NCBI GenBank assembly: GCA_963709425.1
Contig: CAVPWG010000004.1
Location: forward strand, 744,001 to 808,000
Origin: JAICJC01 sp963709425
GTDB lineage: Bacteria; Actinomycetota; Thermoleophilia; Gaiellales; JAICJC01
Direction: 5' to 3'
DNA: 64,000 bases
The position numbers and the translations under genes are program-made. Under the pieces are notes generated by a model. That model had not been told where the DNA came from, searched no databases, and was given only the letters and a program-made list of their open reading frames with translations. How positions within the stretch are numbered: position 1 is the stretch's first letter; each line of letters opens with the position of its first letter. Of the stretch, positions 1 to 8,564 are shown in pieces.

Positions 1-401
1 GCGCGCTCCTCCGGGCCGAGCGCCGCGAGGACGGGGTCGGCGGCGTTCGCCTGCTCCTCGTCCGGGAGGTACATCCGCGTCAGCACCGGCTTGAGGAGCC
101 CGCGCGCGAAGACCAGGAGCGCCAGGTGCGGCGACTCGGGGCTTCGGCCCCGCCGCGGCCGCCCCGAGACCAGCCGATAGGCCCCCTGGGCGTCTGTGCC
201 GGAGCGGCCCCACCGCCCGCCCGAGCTGTCCCAGGCCTCGACGACGGCATCGGGCACCGGCCGCCCGTCGCCGTCCAGAACGCGGCCGGCGATCGCGATC
301 GCTCCGTCGGCCCCCTCGGGAACGAGCTCGTGCTGGGGCCGCGCGCAGAGCCCGATCGAGTAGAACGGCCCGACCGTCTGGGACGGTGTCAGCTCGGCCA
401 C
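1..401 (-). CDS. pcaG: Protocatechuate 3,4-dioxygenase alpha subunit (3' end outside window)
   Basis: This gene is read leftwards from a GTG at 401 and runs off the window, leaving about 133 residues. The N-terminus reads ELTPSQTVGPFYSIG, the usual opening of intradiol dioxygenase subunits, followed by a beta-sandwich core with GRVLDGDGRPVPDAVVEAWD. With PcaH it forms the non-heme Fe(III) enzyme that opens protocatechuate to 3-carboxy-cis,cis-muconate; the alpha subunit carries no iron ligands. It starts three bases after the pcaH stop, so the two are co-translated. Identity is firm from sequence and partner; only the truncation limits it. Confidence 0.9.
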   Translation of the reverse strand, partial: MAELTPSQTVGPFYSIGLCARPQHELVPEGADGAIAIAGRVLDGDGRPVPDAVVEAWDSSGGRWGRSGTDAQGAYRLVSGRPRRGRSPESPHLALLVFARGLLKPVLTRMYLPDEEQANAADPVLAALGPEER

Positions 402-404
402 GGC

Positions 405-1118
405 TCAGTCCTCCATGGGCGTGGCGTGTCGGCCGCCGAGGACGACATCGAACCGATAGCCGAGTGCCCACTCCGGCGTCGTCGTCTCCCAGTCGAACGC
501 GCTCACCATCCGCATCCGCGCCGCCGGGTCGTGGATGGACTGGAAGATGGGGTCGAAGTCGAACAGCGGATCGCCCGGAAAGTACATCTGGGTCACGAGC
601 CGGTCGGTGAACGCACGCCCGAAGATCGAGAGGTGGATGTGCGACGGGCGCCAGGCGTTCGGATGGTTCTTCCACGGGTACGCACCGGGCTTCACGCTGA
701 CGAACCGGTAGCGGCCGTCCACGTCGGTGAGGCAACGGCCGGCGCCCGTGAAGTTGGGGTCGAGCGGCGCATCGTGCTCGTCGTTACGGTGCCGGTACCG
801 TCCCGCGGCGTTCGCCTGCCAGATCTCGACCAGCGCCCCGGCGACCGGCCGGCCGTCCGAGCCGAGCACGCGCCCGGTGACGGTGATCCGCTCGCCGAGC
901 GGCTCTCCCTCGTGCTGCCTAGTGAGATCGGCCTCGGTCGCGGCGACGTCCCCGTCGCCGAAGACCGGGCCGGTCGGATCCGCGAGCGCCTCGGGAAGGA
1001 GGACGAGCCGCTCGGCGGGAGCGCGCTTCACGCTCGAGCGGTAGTCGGGATCGAGATAGCGAGGGTCGCGCCCGCCCCGGTCGGAGTCCTCGACGCGGAT
1101 GATCCGCCCGTCGCTCAT
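405..1118 (-). CDS. pcaH: Protocatechuate 3,4-dioxygenase beta subunit
   Basis: A 237-residue iron-bearing subunit of the intradiol ring-cleavage enzyme of the beta-ketoadipate pathway. All four expected Fe(III) ligands are visible: Tyr108 (AGRYRH), Tyr147 (PGAYPW), and His160 and His162 (RPSHIHLS). The start is the ATG at 1118, because it overlaps the upstream CoA-transferase stop by four bases (ATGA) and gives the family N-terminus; the frame is open further upstream but unlike the family. It lies between the CoA-transferase genes and pcaG in one minus-strand operon. Confidence 0.95.
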   Translation of the reverse strand: MSDGRIIRVEDSDRGGRDPRYLDPDYRSSVKRAPAERLVLLPEALADPTGPVFGDGDVAATEADLTRQHEGEPLGERITVTGRVLGSDGRPVAGALVEIWQANAAGRYRHRNDEHDAPLDPNFTGAGRCLTDVDGRYRFVSVKPGAYPWKNHPNAWRPSHIHLSIFGRAFTDRLVTQMYFPGDPLFDFDPIFQSIHDPAARMRMVSAFDWETTTPEWALGYRFDVVLGGRHATPMED

Positions 1119-1882
1119 CCGCTGCGCCCGTCGAACGTCTTCAGCGCGCGCAGGGCCTCGAGCTCCTCCGGGGTCGGCGGCGCACCAACCGCGACCCGCT
1201 CGGCGGCTCGCAGCTCCCATCCCGTCGCCTCACGCACGCGCTCGACCGTCACGTCCGGATGGAGCACGGTCAGCGTGAGCTCGCAGGTCGCGGGATCGGG
1301 CTCGAGGATGCAGAGGTCGGTGATGACGGCCGTCACGCCCTTGCCGGTGAGGCCGTCGCGCTCGCGCGCGCCGGGGCCGTTGCCGTACCCGACCGTCGTC
1401 ACGAAGTCGAGCTCCTTGACGAAGGCGCGCGGCGTGTGCTGGAGCATCACGAGCGTCTCCCGGCACGACGCCGCGATCTCGGGCGCGCCGCCGCCGCCGG
1501 GCAGGCGCACCTTCGGGCGCCCGTAATCGCCGATCACCGTGCTGTTGAGATTTCCGAAGCGATCGATCTGAGCGGCGCTCAAGAACCCGACGTCGATCCG
1601 GCCGCCCTGAAGCCAGTAGGCGAAGATCTCGGGGACCGACACGACCGCGTCGGCCGTCTCCGCAAGCTCGCCGTCGCCGATCGAGAGCGGGAGATGGTGG
1701 GGCTTGGCGCCGATCGTGCCGCTCTCGTAGATCAGCACGCAGTTCGGGGCGTGGGTCGCCCGGGCGAGGTTGGCGGCCCGGCTGGGCAGGCCGATGCCGA
1801 CGAAGCAGACGGTGCCGTCCGTGAGGCGGCGCGCGGCGGCCACCGCCATCATCTCTGCCGCTGTGTAGCCGTTCACGGTCAC
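1115..1882 (-). CDS. pcaJ: CoA-transferase subunit B, probably 3-oxoadipate CoA-transferase
   Basis: A 255-residue beta subunit of a family I CoA-transferase. The motif YESGTIG holds the likely catalytic glutamate, which forms the enzyme-CoA thioester in this family. The GTG start at 1882 overlaps the subunit A stop by four bases, and the stop overlaps the pcaH start by four. Together with subunit A it would move CoA from succinyl-CoA to 3-oxoadipate. The substrate is inferred from the adjacent pcaGH genes; the sequence also resembles glutaconate CoA-transferase, so another acyl substrate is possible. Confidence 0.8.
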   Translation of the reverse strand: MTVNGYTAAEMMAVAAARRLTDGTVCFVGIGLPSRAANLARATHAPNCVLIYESGTIGAKPHHLPLSIGDGELAETADAVVSVPEIFAYWLQGGRIDVGFLSAAQIDRFGNLNSTVIGDYGRPKVRLPGGGGAPEIAASCRETLVMLQHTPRAFVKELDFVTTVGYGNGPGARERDGLTGKGVTAVITDLCILEPDPATCELTLTVLHPDVTVERVREATGWELRAAERVAVGAPPTPEELEALRALKTFDGRSG

Positions 1883-2733
1883 GCCGTGGCCGCCTCCGCG
1901 AGGCTCGCGCGGTACTCCTCGACCCCGGCCGTCTCGAGCACGTGCCTCCCCATCCAGGCCCGGAACCGGTCGCGATCCCGGCTGATCGCATCCCAGGCCT
2001 GGTAGAAGCCGTTGTCGCGGTCGTAGTAGCCGTGGGCGTAGGACGGGTGCGCGCCGCCGGGGGCCGCCGCGACGGCGGTCACCGCCCAGCCGGGCAGCAC
2101 GACCGCGCCGTGCACGGGGGTGAGCTCGGGGACGATCTCCTCGACGGTCACGATCGACCGCGAGGACGCGAGCACGGCCTCCTTCTGGACGCCGTTGATC
2201 CCCCACAGCTGCACGTTTCCGGCGGCGTCCGCGCGCTGCGCGTGGATGACGCCGACGTCCGGCCGCAGCGCCCGGACCGCGGCCAGCCGCTCACCGGTGA
2301 ACGGGCACTCGATCCACGAGGCCGACGACGTGTGGGCCGGCAGGTCGGTGCCGGCGTACCCGCGCAGCACGCCGAACGGGAGGCTCGCCGCGCCGGCGGC
2401 GTAGGCCGCCGCCATGCCCGCGTGGGAGTGCTCCTCGATCGCGAGCGGGACGGGCCACCCGTGCTCGACCGCGTCCCGGAACCGGTGCAGCGACCCCACG
2501 CCCGGGTTGCCGCCCCACGAGAAGATGAGCCGGGAGGCGCACCCCATCCCGATCATCTGGTCGTAGATCACATCCGGCGTCAGGCGGACGAGCGTGAGGT
2601 CGCGCGCCCGCCGGCGGATGAGCTCGTGGCCGGCGGCGTGCGGGATCAGGTGCGTGAACCCCTCCAGCGCGACCGTGTCGCCGTCGTGGACGAGCTCCGC
2701 CACCGCCTCCGAGAGCGTGACGACCTCAGCCAT
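1879..2733 (-). CDS. pcaI: CoA-transferase subunit A, probably 3-oxoadipate CoA-transferase
   Basis: A 284-residue alpha subunit with the glycine-rich CoA-transferase fold (GDTVALEGFTHLIPHAAGHE near the N-terminus; SWGGNPGVGSLHRFRDAVE around residues 72-90). It is slightly longer than classical PcaI and closer in layout to glutaconate CoA-transferase subunit A, as is common in actinobacterial aromatic clusters. It overlaps subunit B by four bases, so the pair is translationally coupled. Its function is inferred from the operon with pcaGH. Confidence 0.8.
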   Translation of the reverse strand: MAEVVTLSEAVAELVHDGDTVALEGFTHLIPHAAGHELIRRRARDLTLVRLTPDVIYDQMIGMGCASRLIFSWGGNPGVGSLHRFRDAVEHGWPVPLAIEEHSHAGMAAAYAAGAASLPFGVLRGYAGTDLPAHTSSASWIECPFTGERLAAVRALRPDVGVIHAQRADAAGNVQLWGINGVQKEAVLASSRSIVTVEEIVPELTPVHGAVVLPGWAVTAVAAAPGGAHPSYAHGYYDRDNGFYQAWDAISRDRDRFRAWMGRHVLETAGVEEYRASLAEAATA

Positions 2734-2751
2734 GGGCCGGATCCCGACCCA

Positions 2752-4227
2752 TCAGAACGGGAACGGCCTCGTGCCGCGCTGCACCGTCACCCATTTGAGC
2801 TCGGTGAACTCGTCCATCGCGAACGTCCCGCCGAACCGGCCCCAGCCGCTGTCCTTGACACCGCCGAACGGCATCTGCGGCTCGTCGTGGACGGGCTGGT
2901 CGTTCACGTGGACGATGCCCGACTGCAGCTTGTCGGCCAAGGCGAGGCCGCGGTCCGGGTCGCCCGTGAGGATCCCGGCCGCGAGGCCGTAGCCGGTGTC
3001 GTTGGCGTGCTCGACGGCCTCCTCGGCGCTGTCGACGATCTCGATCGACGCGACCGGGCCGAACGTCTCGAGCCGGGCAAGGTCGGAGTCGGGCGGCACG
3101 TCGGCCAGGAGGGTCGCCTGGTAGCACGTGCCGACCGCCTCGCCCCCGGCGAGCACACGCGCCCCGCGGCCGACCGCATCGTCGACGCGGCCCTTGACCG
3201 TCTCGAGCGCCTGCTCGGTGATGAGCGGGCCGATGATGGTGGCGGGCTCCCTGGGGTCGCCCAGCGTCAGGCCGGCGGTCTTCTCGGCGAGGCGCCCGAC
3301 GAACTCGTCGGCGATGGGCCGCTCGACGATGATCTTGCGGGCCGACATGCAGATCTGGCCCTGGTGCAGGTAGGCGCCGAAGGCCGACGCCGAGACGGCG
3401 TACTCCAGGTCGGCGTCGGCGAGCACGATCAGCGGATTCTGGCCGCCGAGCTCGAGGACGACCCGCTTCAGGTTCCGGCCCGCCGCCTCGGCGAGCTTGC
3501 GCCCGGTCGCGGTCGAGCCCGTGAAGTTGATCCGGCGCACGTGCGGGCTCTCGACGAACTCGTCGGCGATCGGCCCGGCCTCGCCGCGCGCGTGCGTCAC
3601 GATGTTGAGCACGCCCGGCGGCAGACCCGCCTCGGCGAAGATCTCGCCCCACACCAGGCCGCCGACGTACGGGGATTCCTCCGACGGCTTGAGCACGACC
3701 GTGTTCCCGAAGACGAGCGGCGCGGCGATCGATCGCGCCGAGAGGATGAGCGCCGCGTTCCACGGGGCGATCGCCCCGACCACCCCGACCGGCTTTCGCA
3801 CCCCCATCGCGAAGGCGCCCGGCAGGTCGGACGGCAGGATGGTGCCGGTCGGCGCGTAGGCGGCGCCCGCAGCCTGGCGGAAGAGCCCAGGCACGAAGCC
3901 CATCTGGAACATCCCGAAGCCGAAGCTGCACCCGGTCTCGCGCGCGAGCCATTCGACGATCTCGTCGCTGCGGCCCTCGAGGATCTCGGCCGCTTTCAGG
4001 AAGATCCCCTGGCGCACGATCGGCGGTGACTGCGACCACTCTTCGAATGCGGCCGCCGCGGCCTCAACCGCGCTGCGGGCATCCGCGCGGTCGCCGGCCG
4101 GAACGTGGGCGACCACGTCGCCGGTGTACGGATCCGAGTCGTCGAACCGGCGCCCACCGCCGGGCTCGGCCCACTTCCCGGCGATGAAGTGCTGGCACTC
4201 GCGGACGCTGGTATCTGTCGCGCTCAT
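2752..4227 (-). CDS. NAD(P)-dependent aldehyde dehydrogenase, aromatic-aldehyde type
   Basis: A full-length 491-residue aldehyde dehydrogenase. The catalytic Cys293 lies in GQICMSAR and the general base Glu259 in VLELGGQNP; the NAD-binding motif FTGSTATG is at about 235. It resembles benzaldehyde, vanillin and salicylaldehyde dehydrogenases. As first gene of the operon that continues into the CoA-transferase and dioxygenase genes, it probably oxidises an aromatic aldehyde, such as vanillin or a hydroxybenzaldehyde, to an acid that feeds protocatechuate. The substrate is inference. AGGGG lies directly before the ATG. Confidence 0.85.
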   Translation of the reverse strand: MSATDTSVRECQHFIAGKWAEPGGGRRFDDSDPYTGDVVAHVPAGDRADARSAVEAAAAAFEEWSQSPPIVRQGIFLKAAEILEGRSDEIVEWLARETGCSFGFGMFQMGFVPGLFRQAAGAAYAPTGTILPSDLPGAFAMGVRKPVGVVGAIAPWNAALILSARSIAAPLVFGNTVVLKPSEESPYVGGLVWGEIFAEAGLPPGVLNIVTHARGEAGPIADEFVESPHVRRINFTGSTATGRKLAEAAGRNLKRVVLELGGQNPLIVLADADLEYAVSASAFGAYLHQGQICMSARKIIVERPIADEFVGRLAEKTAGLTLGDPREPATIIGPLITEQALETVKGRVDDAVGRGARVLAGGEAVGTCYQATLLADVPPDSDLARLETFGPVASIEIVDSAEEAVEHANDTGYGLAAGILTGDPDRGLALADKLQSGIVHVNDQPVHDEPQMPFGGVKDSGWGRFGGTFAMDEFTELKWVTVQRGTRPFPF

Positions 4228-4416
4228 CCCCTGACCTTTCGTTGCTCTGTCCCTCCGTCACCGCGCGGACCGCGCCGGGTGCCGAGGCGTGCAAGACACG
4301 AGCTTACCCGCCGTCGGGCGCCGCCGAGACCGACGCCGCCACACCCGACACCCCGTGGCGATCGACACGTTCCGGTGCCGCCGACATCCGGCCGCTTGTG
4401 TAGCGTTCGCCGCTTC

Positions 4417-4905
4417 GTGCTGCGCCCTGTGCTCATCGCCACGTCCGCGCTGCTTCTCGTCGCGCCCGCTGCACACGCGTCGGGGACGGGGCTGGCGCCC
4501 CGCGAGGTCCGCCTCGCTCCCGCGCCCACCGTCGCCTCGGTGGCGCTGCACCGTGCGCTCGCCATGCGCGGCGTCCCGTACGTGTGGGCCGGATCGACGC
4601 CCGCCGGCTTCGACTGCTCGGGCCTCGTCCGGTACGCCTACCAGGGTGCAGGGATCACGCTCGAGCACTCGAGCTACGCCCAGTGGGACGCCGGCCGCCG
4701 CGTCCACCGGCGCGACCTGCGGCCCGGCGACATCGTCTTCTTCGGCCCCGGTCACGTCGGGCTCTACGTCGGCGGCGACCGCTTCATCCACGCACCCGAG
4801 ACCGGCCGCGTGGTGTCGATCAACCGCATCGACCGTGGCTGGTACGCAGGGATGTTCTCGGGCGGCGTGCGCGTGCACGGCTCGCAGCAGCTCGTCCAGC
4901 GGTAG
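4417..4905 (+). CDS. Secreted NlpC/P60 cell-wall peptidase
   Basis: A protein of about 162 residues with a signal peptide (hydrophobic segment residues 4-20, cleavage likely after AHA or ASG) and a single NlpC/P60 domain. The expected catalytic triad is visible: Cys67 in FDCSGLVRYAY, His113 in GHVGLYVG, and His125 in RFIHAPETG. It would hydrolyse peptide bonds in peptidoglycan stems outside the membrane. The GTG at 4417 is preferred because TAGCGT lies ten bases upstream, close to the leaderless pattern seen elsewhere in the window; a TTG at 4396 is the alternative. Confidence 0.85.
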   Translation: MLRPVLIATSALLLVAPAAHASGTGLAPREVRLAPAPTVASVALHRALAMRGVPYVWAGSTPAGFDCSGLVRYAYQGAGITLEHSSYAQWDAGRRVHRRDLRPGDIVFFGPGHVGLYVGGDRFIHAPETGRVVSINRIDRGWYAGMFSGGVRVHGSQQLVQR

Positions 4906-4931
4906 TCGGCGAGCGGGCCGGCGCCCCGACT
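4904..4931. terminator. Possible bidirectional hairpin terminator
   Basis: A six-base inverted repeat (AGTCGG and CCGACT) lies at the end of the NlpC/P60 gene, between it and the convergent cysteine dioxygenase gene. The loop is GC-rich and there is no T-tract, so this is weak. Confidence 0.35.
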
Positions 4932-4941
4932 CGCGTTCGAC

Positions 4942-5496
4942 TCAGCAGAACTCCTCGGCCGCGCCGCCGGCCCGGCGCGACAGCAGGCCGTCGGCGCCGA
5001 TCTCGTAGAAGCCCATCTGGCCCAGCCGCGGCGAGTAGGCGTGGATCGACGTCGCCGGGACGGGCCCGGTCTGGCTCACGTCGTGGATGTGCGACGCGCC
5101 GAACGAGAACGAGCTCCCCTCGCTGAACACGGCGGTCGCCGGTGCGACCGACCCGATGCCCAGCCGCCGCTCGGCGAGCGCTCCATCGACCACGGCGACC
5201 GCGCCACGGCTGCCGTCGTGGTCGTGGAACCCGGTGTCCTGGAGCCGCGACCAGCAGATCAGCCAGACCTCGAGGTTCTGGTCGAGGTGGAGCCGCGTGT
5301 AGAGGCGCTCGACGGACGAGTGCGCCACCCAGCCGCGCCACAGGCAGGGTCGTAGCGCGAGCGAACGGACCAGCGCCTCGAGCTCACGCCGGCTGTGCTC
5401 TCTGCCGTGATGGCGCTCTGCGAACCAGGCGTGGAGCGCCGGGTCGCCGGCCTCGATCTCGTGGGCGCCCTCGGGAGCGCGTGCGAACGTCGACAT
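4942..5496 (-). CDS. Cysteine dioxygenase family cupin
   Basis: A 184-residue cupin of the cysteine dioxygenase type I family. The iron ligands are visible as His91 and His93 (TGFHDHDGS) with a third histidine at 136 or 138 (GASHIHDVS). Such enzymes oxidise cysteine, or a related thiol such as 3-mercaptopropionate, to a sulfinate with O2. It begins six bases after the sulfite-oxidase-like gene, and AGGAGGG lies before its ATG, so the two are probably co-transcribed. That fits a route from cysteine sulfur to sulfate. The exact thiol substrate cannot be read from the sequence. Confidence 0.8.
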   Translation of the reverse strand: MSTFARAPEGAHEIEAGDPALHAWFAERHHGREHSRRELEALVRSLALRPCLWRGWVAHSSVERLYTRLHLDQNLEVWLICWSRLQDTGFHDHDGSRGAVAVVDGALAERRLGIGSVAPATAVFSEGSSFSFGASHIHDVSQTGPVPATSIHAYSPRLGQMGFYEIGADGLLSRRAGGAAEEFC

Positions 5497-5502
5497 GAGT
5501 GA

Positions 5503-6543
5503 TCAGCCCTCCTCGACCGTGACCGCGATGCGGTGCACGGCGTTTGCGCAGTAGCCGCCGGTATTTGCCGCGGGCCGCTCGGGTTGCGTTGCGCCGCGCC
5601 GATCGGTGGCGCGGACGGCGATGCGGTGGATTCCGGATGAGAGCTCCACCTCATGCTGCCAGAGCGCACGCGCGTAGACACCACGGCGCTCGATCTCCGC
5701 CACCTCCCATGGGCCGCCGTCGACACTGACCTCGACGCGCGCGACGCTGATCTCCCCGGCCCAGGCGGCGCCACGGACGACCACCGGACCCGGCCGGAGG
5801 CGCTCGCCGGTCGCTGGGCTCGTGATGAGCGCGTGCACCGAGAGGCGGTCGATGCGCGTGCCCGGCCCGTCGGCTCCAGGTTCACGCCAGCGGTAGTCGA
5901 CCGCCTGGAACGGCCCGTCGAATGGGCCCGTGACGGCCCGGATCGACGTCAGCCACTTCACCGAGTCCATCGCGTACCAGCCGGGAACGATCACCCGGAC
6001 CGGCCCGCCGAAGGCCACCGGGATCGGCTCGCCGTTCATCTCATGCGCGAGCAGGGTGTCGGGGTGGAGCGCCTTCTGGATCGGGAGCGAGCGGGCGTAT
6101 GAGTGGACACCCGGGTGCTCGCGGGCTCCGCGGTCGGCCCCGCGCAGCACGACCTCGACGGCATCGTCGGCGATTCCGGCGCGGCGAAGGACGTCGCCGA
6201 GCGAGACGCCCGTCCAGACAGCCTCGGACACCGCTCCGATACCCCACGGGAGCCCGTCGCCCGGCCGGTCGAGCTCGGCACGCCTGTGCCCCGCACATTC
6301 GAGCACCACGGGGAGGGAGCGGTGCTCGAACGTGCGGAGCGTGACCGCCGGGATGACCATAGGCTCGGACATCGCGCCTCCGAGCGCGAGGGCCCATGTG
6401 TCCGGGTCGACCGGCGGGGTTGGAAAGTGATTTCGGCGGAAGTGCGCTGCGGTCGCGGGCCGGCGCTTCTCGAGCGCCGTGAGCGAGGCGGGAAGGTTGA
6501 CCACCTGCTCGTTCCCGCCTATAAGTATATTGTCTATCGACAT
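5503..6543 (-). CDS. Sulfite-oxidase-like molybdopterin oxidoreductase
   Basis: A 346-residue molybdoenzyme. The molybdopterin domain carries the cysteine that ligands molybdenum (VLECAGHRR) and PGWYAMDSVKWL. A C-terminal Mo-co dimerisation domain starts near residue 235 (SVHALITSP onward). There is no haem b5 domain and no obvious signal peptide, so it is a cytoplasmic sulfite dehydrogenase type. The start is the ATG at 6543, preceded ten bases upstream by TAGAAT. Likely role: oxidation of sulfite to sulfate, next to cysteine dioxygenase and rhodanese genes. Other substrates are possible in this family. Confidence 0.8.
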   Translation of the reverse strand: MSIDNILIGGNEQVVNLPASLTALEKRRPATAAHFRRNHFPTPPVDPDTWALALGGAMSEPMVIPAVTLRTFEHRSLPVVLECAGHRRAELDRPGDGLPWGIGAVSEAVWTGVSLGDVLRRAGIADDAVEVVLRGADRGAREHPGVHSYARSLPIQKALHPDTLLAHEMNGEPIPVAFGGPVRVIVPGWYAMDSVKWLTSIRAVTGPFDGPFQAVDYRWREPGADGPGTRIDRLSVHALITSPATGERLRPGPVVVRGAAWAGEISVARVEVSVDGGPWEVAEIERRGVYARALWQHEVELSSGIHRIAVRATDRRGATQPERPAANTGGYCANAVHRIAVTVEEG

Positions 6544-6616
6544 TGTTGGGTATATTCTACGGGCGTGCGCCGAGGCGGTCAACTCGCTTAACCGCAGCCC
6601 AACAGATGCCGGGCGC

Positions 6617-7279
6617 TCAGACCCCGCCGAAGTTGAGCCGGCAGCTCAGGAGGTACGGCAGCCCGCCGTCGGCCACGCGCCAGATGTTGGCGTGGCCAAG
6701 ACGCCGCAGGATGGTGGCGGCCGTCGCCGCCCGGCGCCCGTCGGTGCAGGCGACGACCACGGGCGTCTGTGGGAGCAGCGGCGCAGCCGCCACGACGGAG
6801 CGCAGCGGGACGTGCAACGAGCCGGGGACGTGCCCGCGCACCCAGTCCTCGTCGTCACGCGCATCGACCAGGACGGCACCGCCAAGCTGGAGGTCGTCGA
6901 CGATGCGCTCCGCCGCCACGGCGTGCTGGTGCCGGACGGCGTAGCCAGCGGCCCGGTACGCGTCAACGCCGCCCGCCAGGATCCCGCCGGCAGCCCCGCA
7001 CCCGGCCCGTTCGAGCATCACGGCCAGGGTGAGCGACTCGACATCGGACCCGGCGACAGCGATCGCAGCGGGATCGCGGCCCACCGCCGCCCTCACCCGG
7101 GTGGCGAGCCCCCCACCGGCCATCGGGACGTTGACGGAGCCCGGCAGATGACAGGCGTCATACGCTTCCGGAGAGCGTCCGTCGATGACGAGAGCCCCGT
7201 CGGCGAGGGCGCTGTGGACGTCGTCAGCGTCGAGCTCCGCGGCGGTTCTTGGTCTATTCTCCAGTTTATCCATCGTCAT
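6617..7279 (-). CDS. Tandem rhodanese-domain protein
   Basis: A 220-residue protein with two rhodanese folds. The C-terminal domain keeps the active-site loop with Cys178 (VVACTDGRR). The N-terminal domain has AVAGSDV at the same place and lacks the cysteine, as in classical thiosulfate sulfurtransferases, where only the second domain is active. It would transfer sulfane sulfur in the cytoplasm. It lies just upstream of the sulfite-oxidase-like gene on the same strand. The ATG at 7279 sits seven bases after TAGTAT, so the mRNA is probably leaderless. Confidence 0.85.
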   Translation of the reverse strand: MTMDKLENRPRTAAELDADDVHSALADGALVIDGRSPEAYDACHLPGSVNVPMAGGGLATRVRAAVGRDPAAIAVAGSDVESLTLAVMLERAGCGAAGGILAGGVDAYRAAGYAVRHQHAVAAERIVDDLQLGGAVLVDARDDEDWVRGHVPGSLHVPLRSVVAAAPLLPQTPVVVACTDGRRAATAATILRRLGHANIWRVADGGLPYLLSCRLNFGGV

Positions 7280-7332
7280 GATGGAGATACTACTCCGCGG
7301 TCGGCACCGAGGCATCAGTACTGTTTGGAGCG
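7280..7332. promoter_or_regulatory. Divergent pair of leaderless promoters
   Basis: On the minus strand TAGTAT (7287-7292) lies seven bases before the rhodanese ATG. On the plus strand TACTGT (7319-7324) lies eight bases before the ATG at 7333. Both spacings place the transcription start at, or one base from, the start codon. No convincing -35 box is visible. Confidence 0.6.
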
Positions 7333-7758
7333 ATGCGCCGGGACATCCATGCCGCGGCTGCCGGGGCGGTCGCAGCTGCCGCCTGGATCGCCGCGGAGCC
7401 GGCCATCCGGCGTGCGGTGGGCGGGACCCACCGCGAGCTGCGGCTGATCTCCGGGCTCGTCTCGCCCGCGCACGGCGGCACGAGCCTCGGCCTGGCCGTC
7501 CACCTGGCCAACGGCGCGGCGTTCGGGGTCGCGTTTCGGCGCCTCGGCGGACACGGCATCCGCCGCGCCGTGCTCGCCGCCCAGACCGAGAACGCCGTCC
7601 TCTGGCCGGGGATGGCGATCGCCGACCGCATCCACCCGGACGTCCGCTCCGGCGGGTGGCCGAGGCTGCTCACCGATCCCGGGACGATCTCGCAGGAGAT
7701 CGGCGGGCACCTCGTGTTCGGGGTCGTGCTCGGCGCGCTGATCCGGCGCCCGAGCTGA
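7333..7758 (+). CDS. Small alanine-rich protein, possibly membrane-associated, function unknown
   Basis: A 141-residue protein that I do not recognise. It has hydrophobic, glycine/alanine-rich segments near residues 7-20, 55-70 and 125-136, broken by short charged loops. This recalls small DUF1440/YagU-like inner-membrane proteins, but similarity is not certain. It is convergent with the short aldehyde dehydrogenase homologue, whose stop lies nine bases beyond. The start is supported by a leaderless -10 box. Confidence 0.6.
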   Translation: MRRDIHAAAAGAVAAAAWIAAEPAIRRAVGGTHRELRLISGLVSPAHGGTSLGLAVHLANGAAFGVAFRRLGGHGIRRAVLAAQTENAVLWPGMAIADRIHPDVRSGGWPRLLTDPGTISQEIGGHLVFGVVLGALIRRPS

Positions 7759-7766
7759 GGCTCGGC

Positions 7767-8564
7767 TTACACGCCGACCGGGTGCCAGACGGTCTTCATC
7801 TCGAGCATCGGCTCGATCTCCCACAGGCTCTCGCCGGCGGGCACCCCGCGCACGACACGCTTCACGTTCCCCGCCGCCAACCGCTCCAGCTCGGCGACGT
7901 CGCCGATCGCCCCGGTCAGGTCGATCGCGTTCACGTCGGCGTGGCCGGCGAGGATCGGCGCCAGCTCGCTCCTTCGCCCGGTGAGGATGTTGAGCGCACC
8001 GCCCGGCATGTCCGAGGTCGCGGCCGCCTCGGCCAGCTCGATCGCGGCCAGCGGGCTTGACTCCGACGCCACCGCGACGACCACGTTGCCGCTGACGAGC
8101 GCGGGCAGGACTCGCGAGACGATGCCCTCGAGCGCCGGCTCGTCGGGCGCCAGCGAGGCGACGACGCCGGTCGGCTCGGGCACGGTGAAGTTGAAGTACG
8201 GCCCGGCGACCGCATTGGCTCCACCCAGCGCCTGGGCGAGCTTGTCGGCCCAGCCCGCGTACCAGACCACCCGATCGATCGAGCGATCCACCTCGGCGCC
8301 GCCGCTGCACACGGCCGCCAGGTCGGCCGCCCTGGCTTCCATCATCTCGGCCAGCCGGTAGAGCACCTGGCCGCGGTTGTAGGCGGTCGTGCCGGACCAG
8401 CGCGGAAACGTCACGCGCGCCGCGCGGACAGCGTCGCGGGCGTCCTTTCGCGATGCGAGCGCCACGTTCTGGCCTTCGGCCACGAACGTGCGGCCGGACT
8501 CCGACCGCGGGAATGCACCCCCGATGAAGAGCTTGTAGGTCTTCTTCACCGGAAGCCGGCTCAT
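7767..8564 (-). CDS. Truncated aldehyde dehydrogenase homologue, probably non-catalytic partner
   Basis: A 265-residue protein that matches only the N-terminal, nucleotide-binding part of the aldehyde dehydrogenase family (KLFIGGAFPRSESGRTF at the start, VVWYAGWADKLAQALGG at about 105). No catalytic-cysteine loop and no ELGG motif can be seen, so it should not have dehydrogenase activity alone. It starts four bases inside the end of the full-length dehydrogenase gene (ATGA overlap), which argues for tight co-expression, perhaps as a hetero-oligomer. It is the last gene of the deoxyribose operon. The frame is intact, so this is not an obvious pseudogene. Confidence 0.75.
   Translation of the reverse strand: MSRLPVKKTYKLFIGGAFPRSESGRTFVAEGQNVALASRKDARDAVRAARVTFPRWSGTTAYNRGQVLYRLAEMMEARAADLAAVCSGGAEVDRSIDRVVWYAGWADKLAQALGGANAVAGPYFNFTVPEPTGVVASLAPDEPALEGIVSRVLPALVSGNVVVAVASESSPLAAIELAEAAATSDMPGGALNILTGRRSELAPILAGHADVNAIDLTGAIGDVAELERLAAGNVKRVVRGVPAGESLWEIEPMLEMKTVWHPVGV

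Noticed and set aside
1942..4029. A 695-codon plus-strand frame opposite the CoA-transferase and dehydrogenase genes
   Set aside because: Antisense shadow with biased composition; the minus-strand genes carry clear catalytic motifs.
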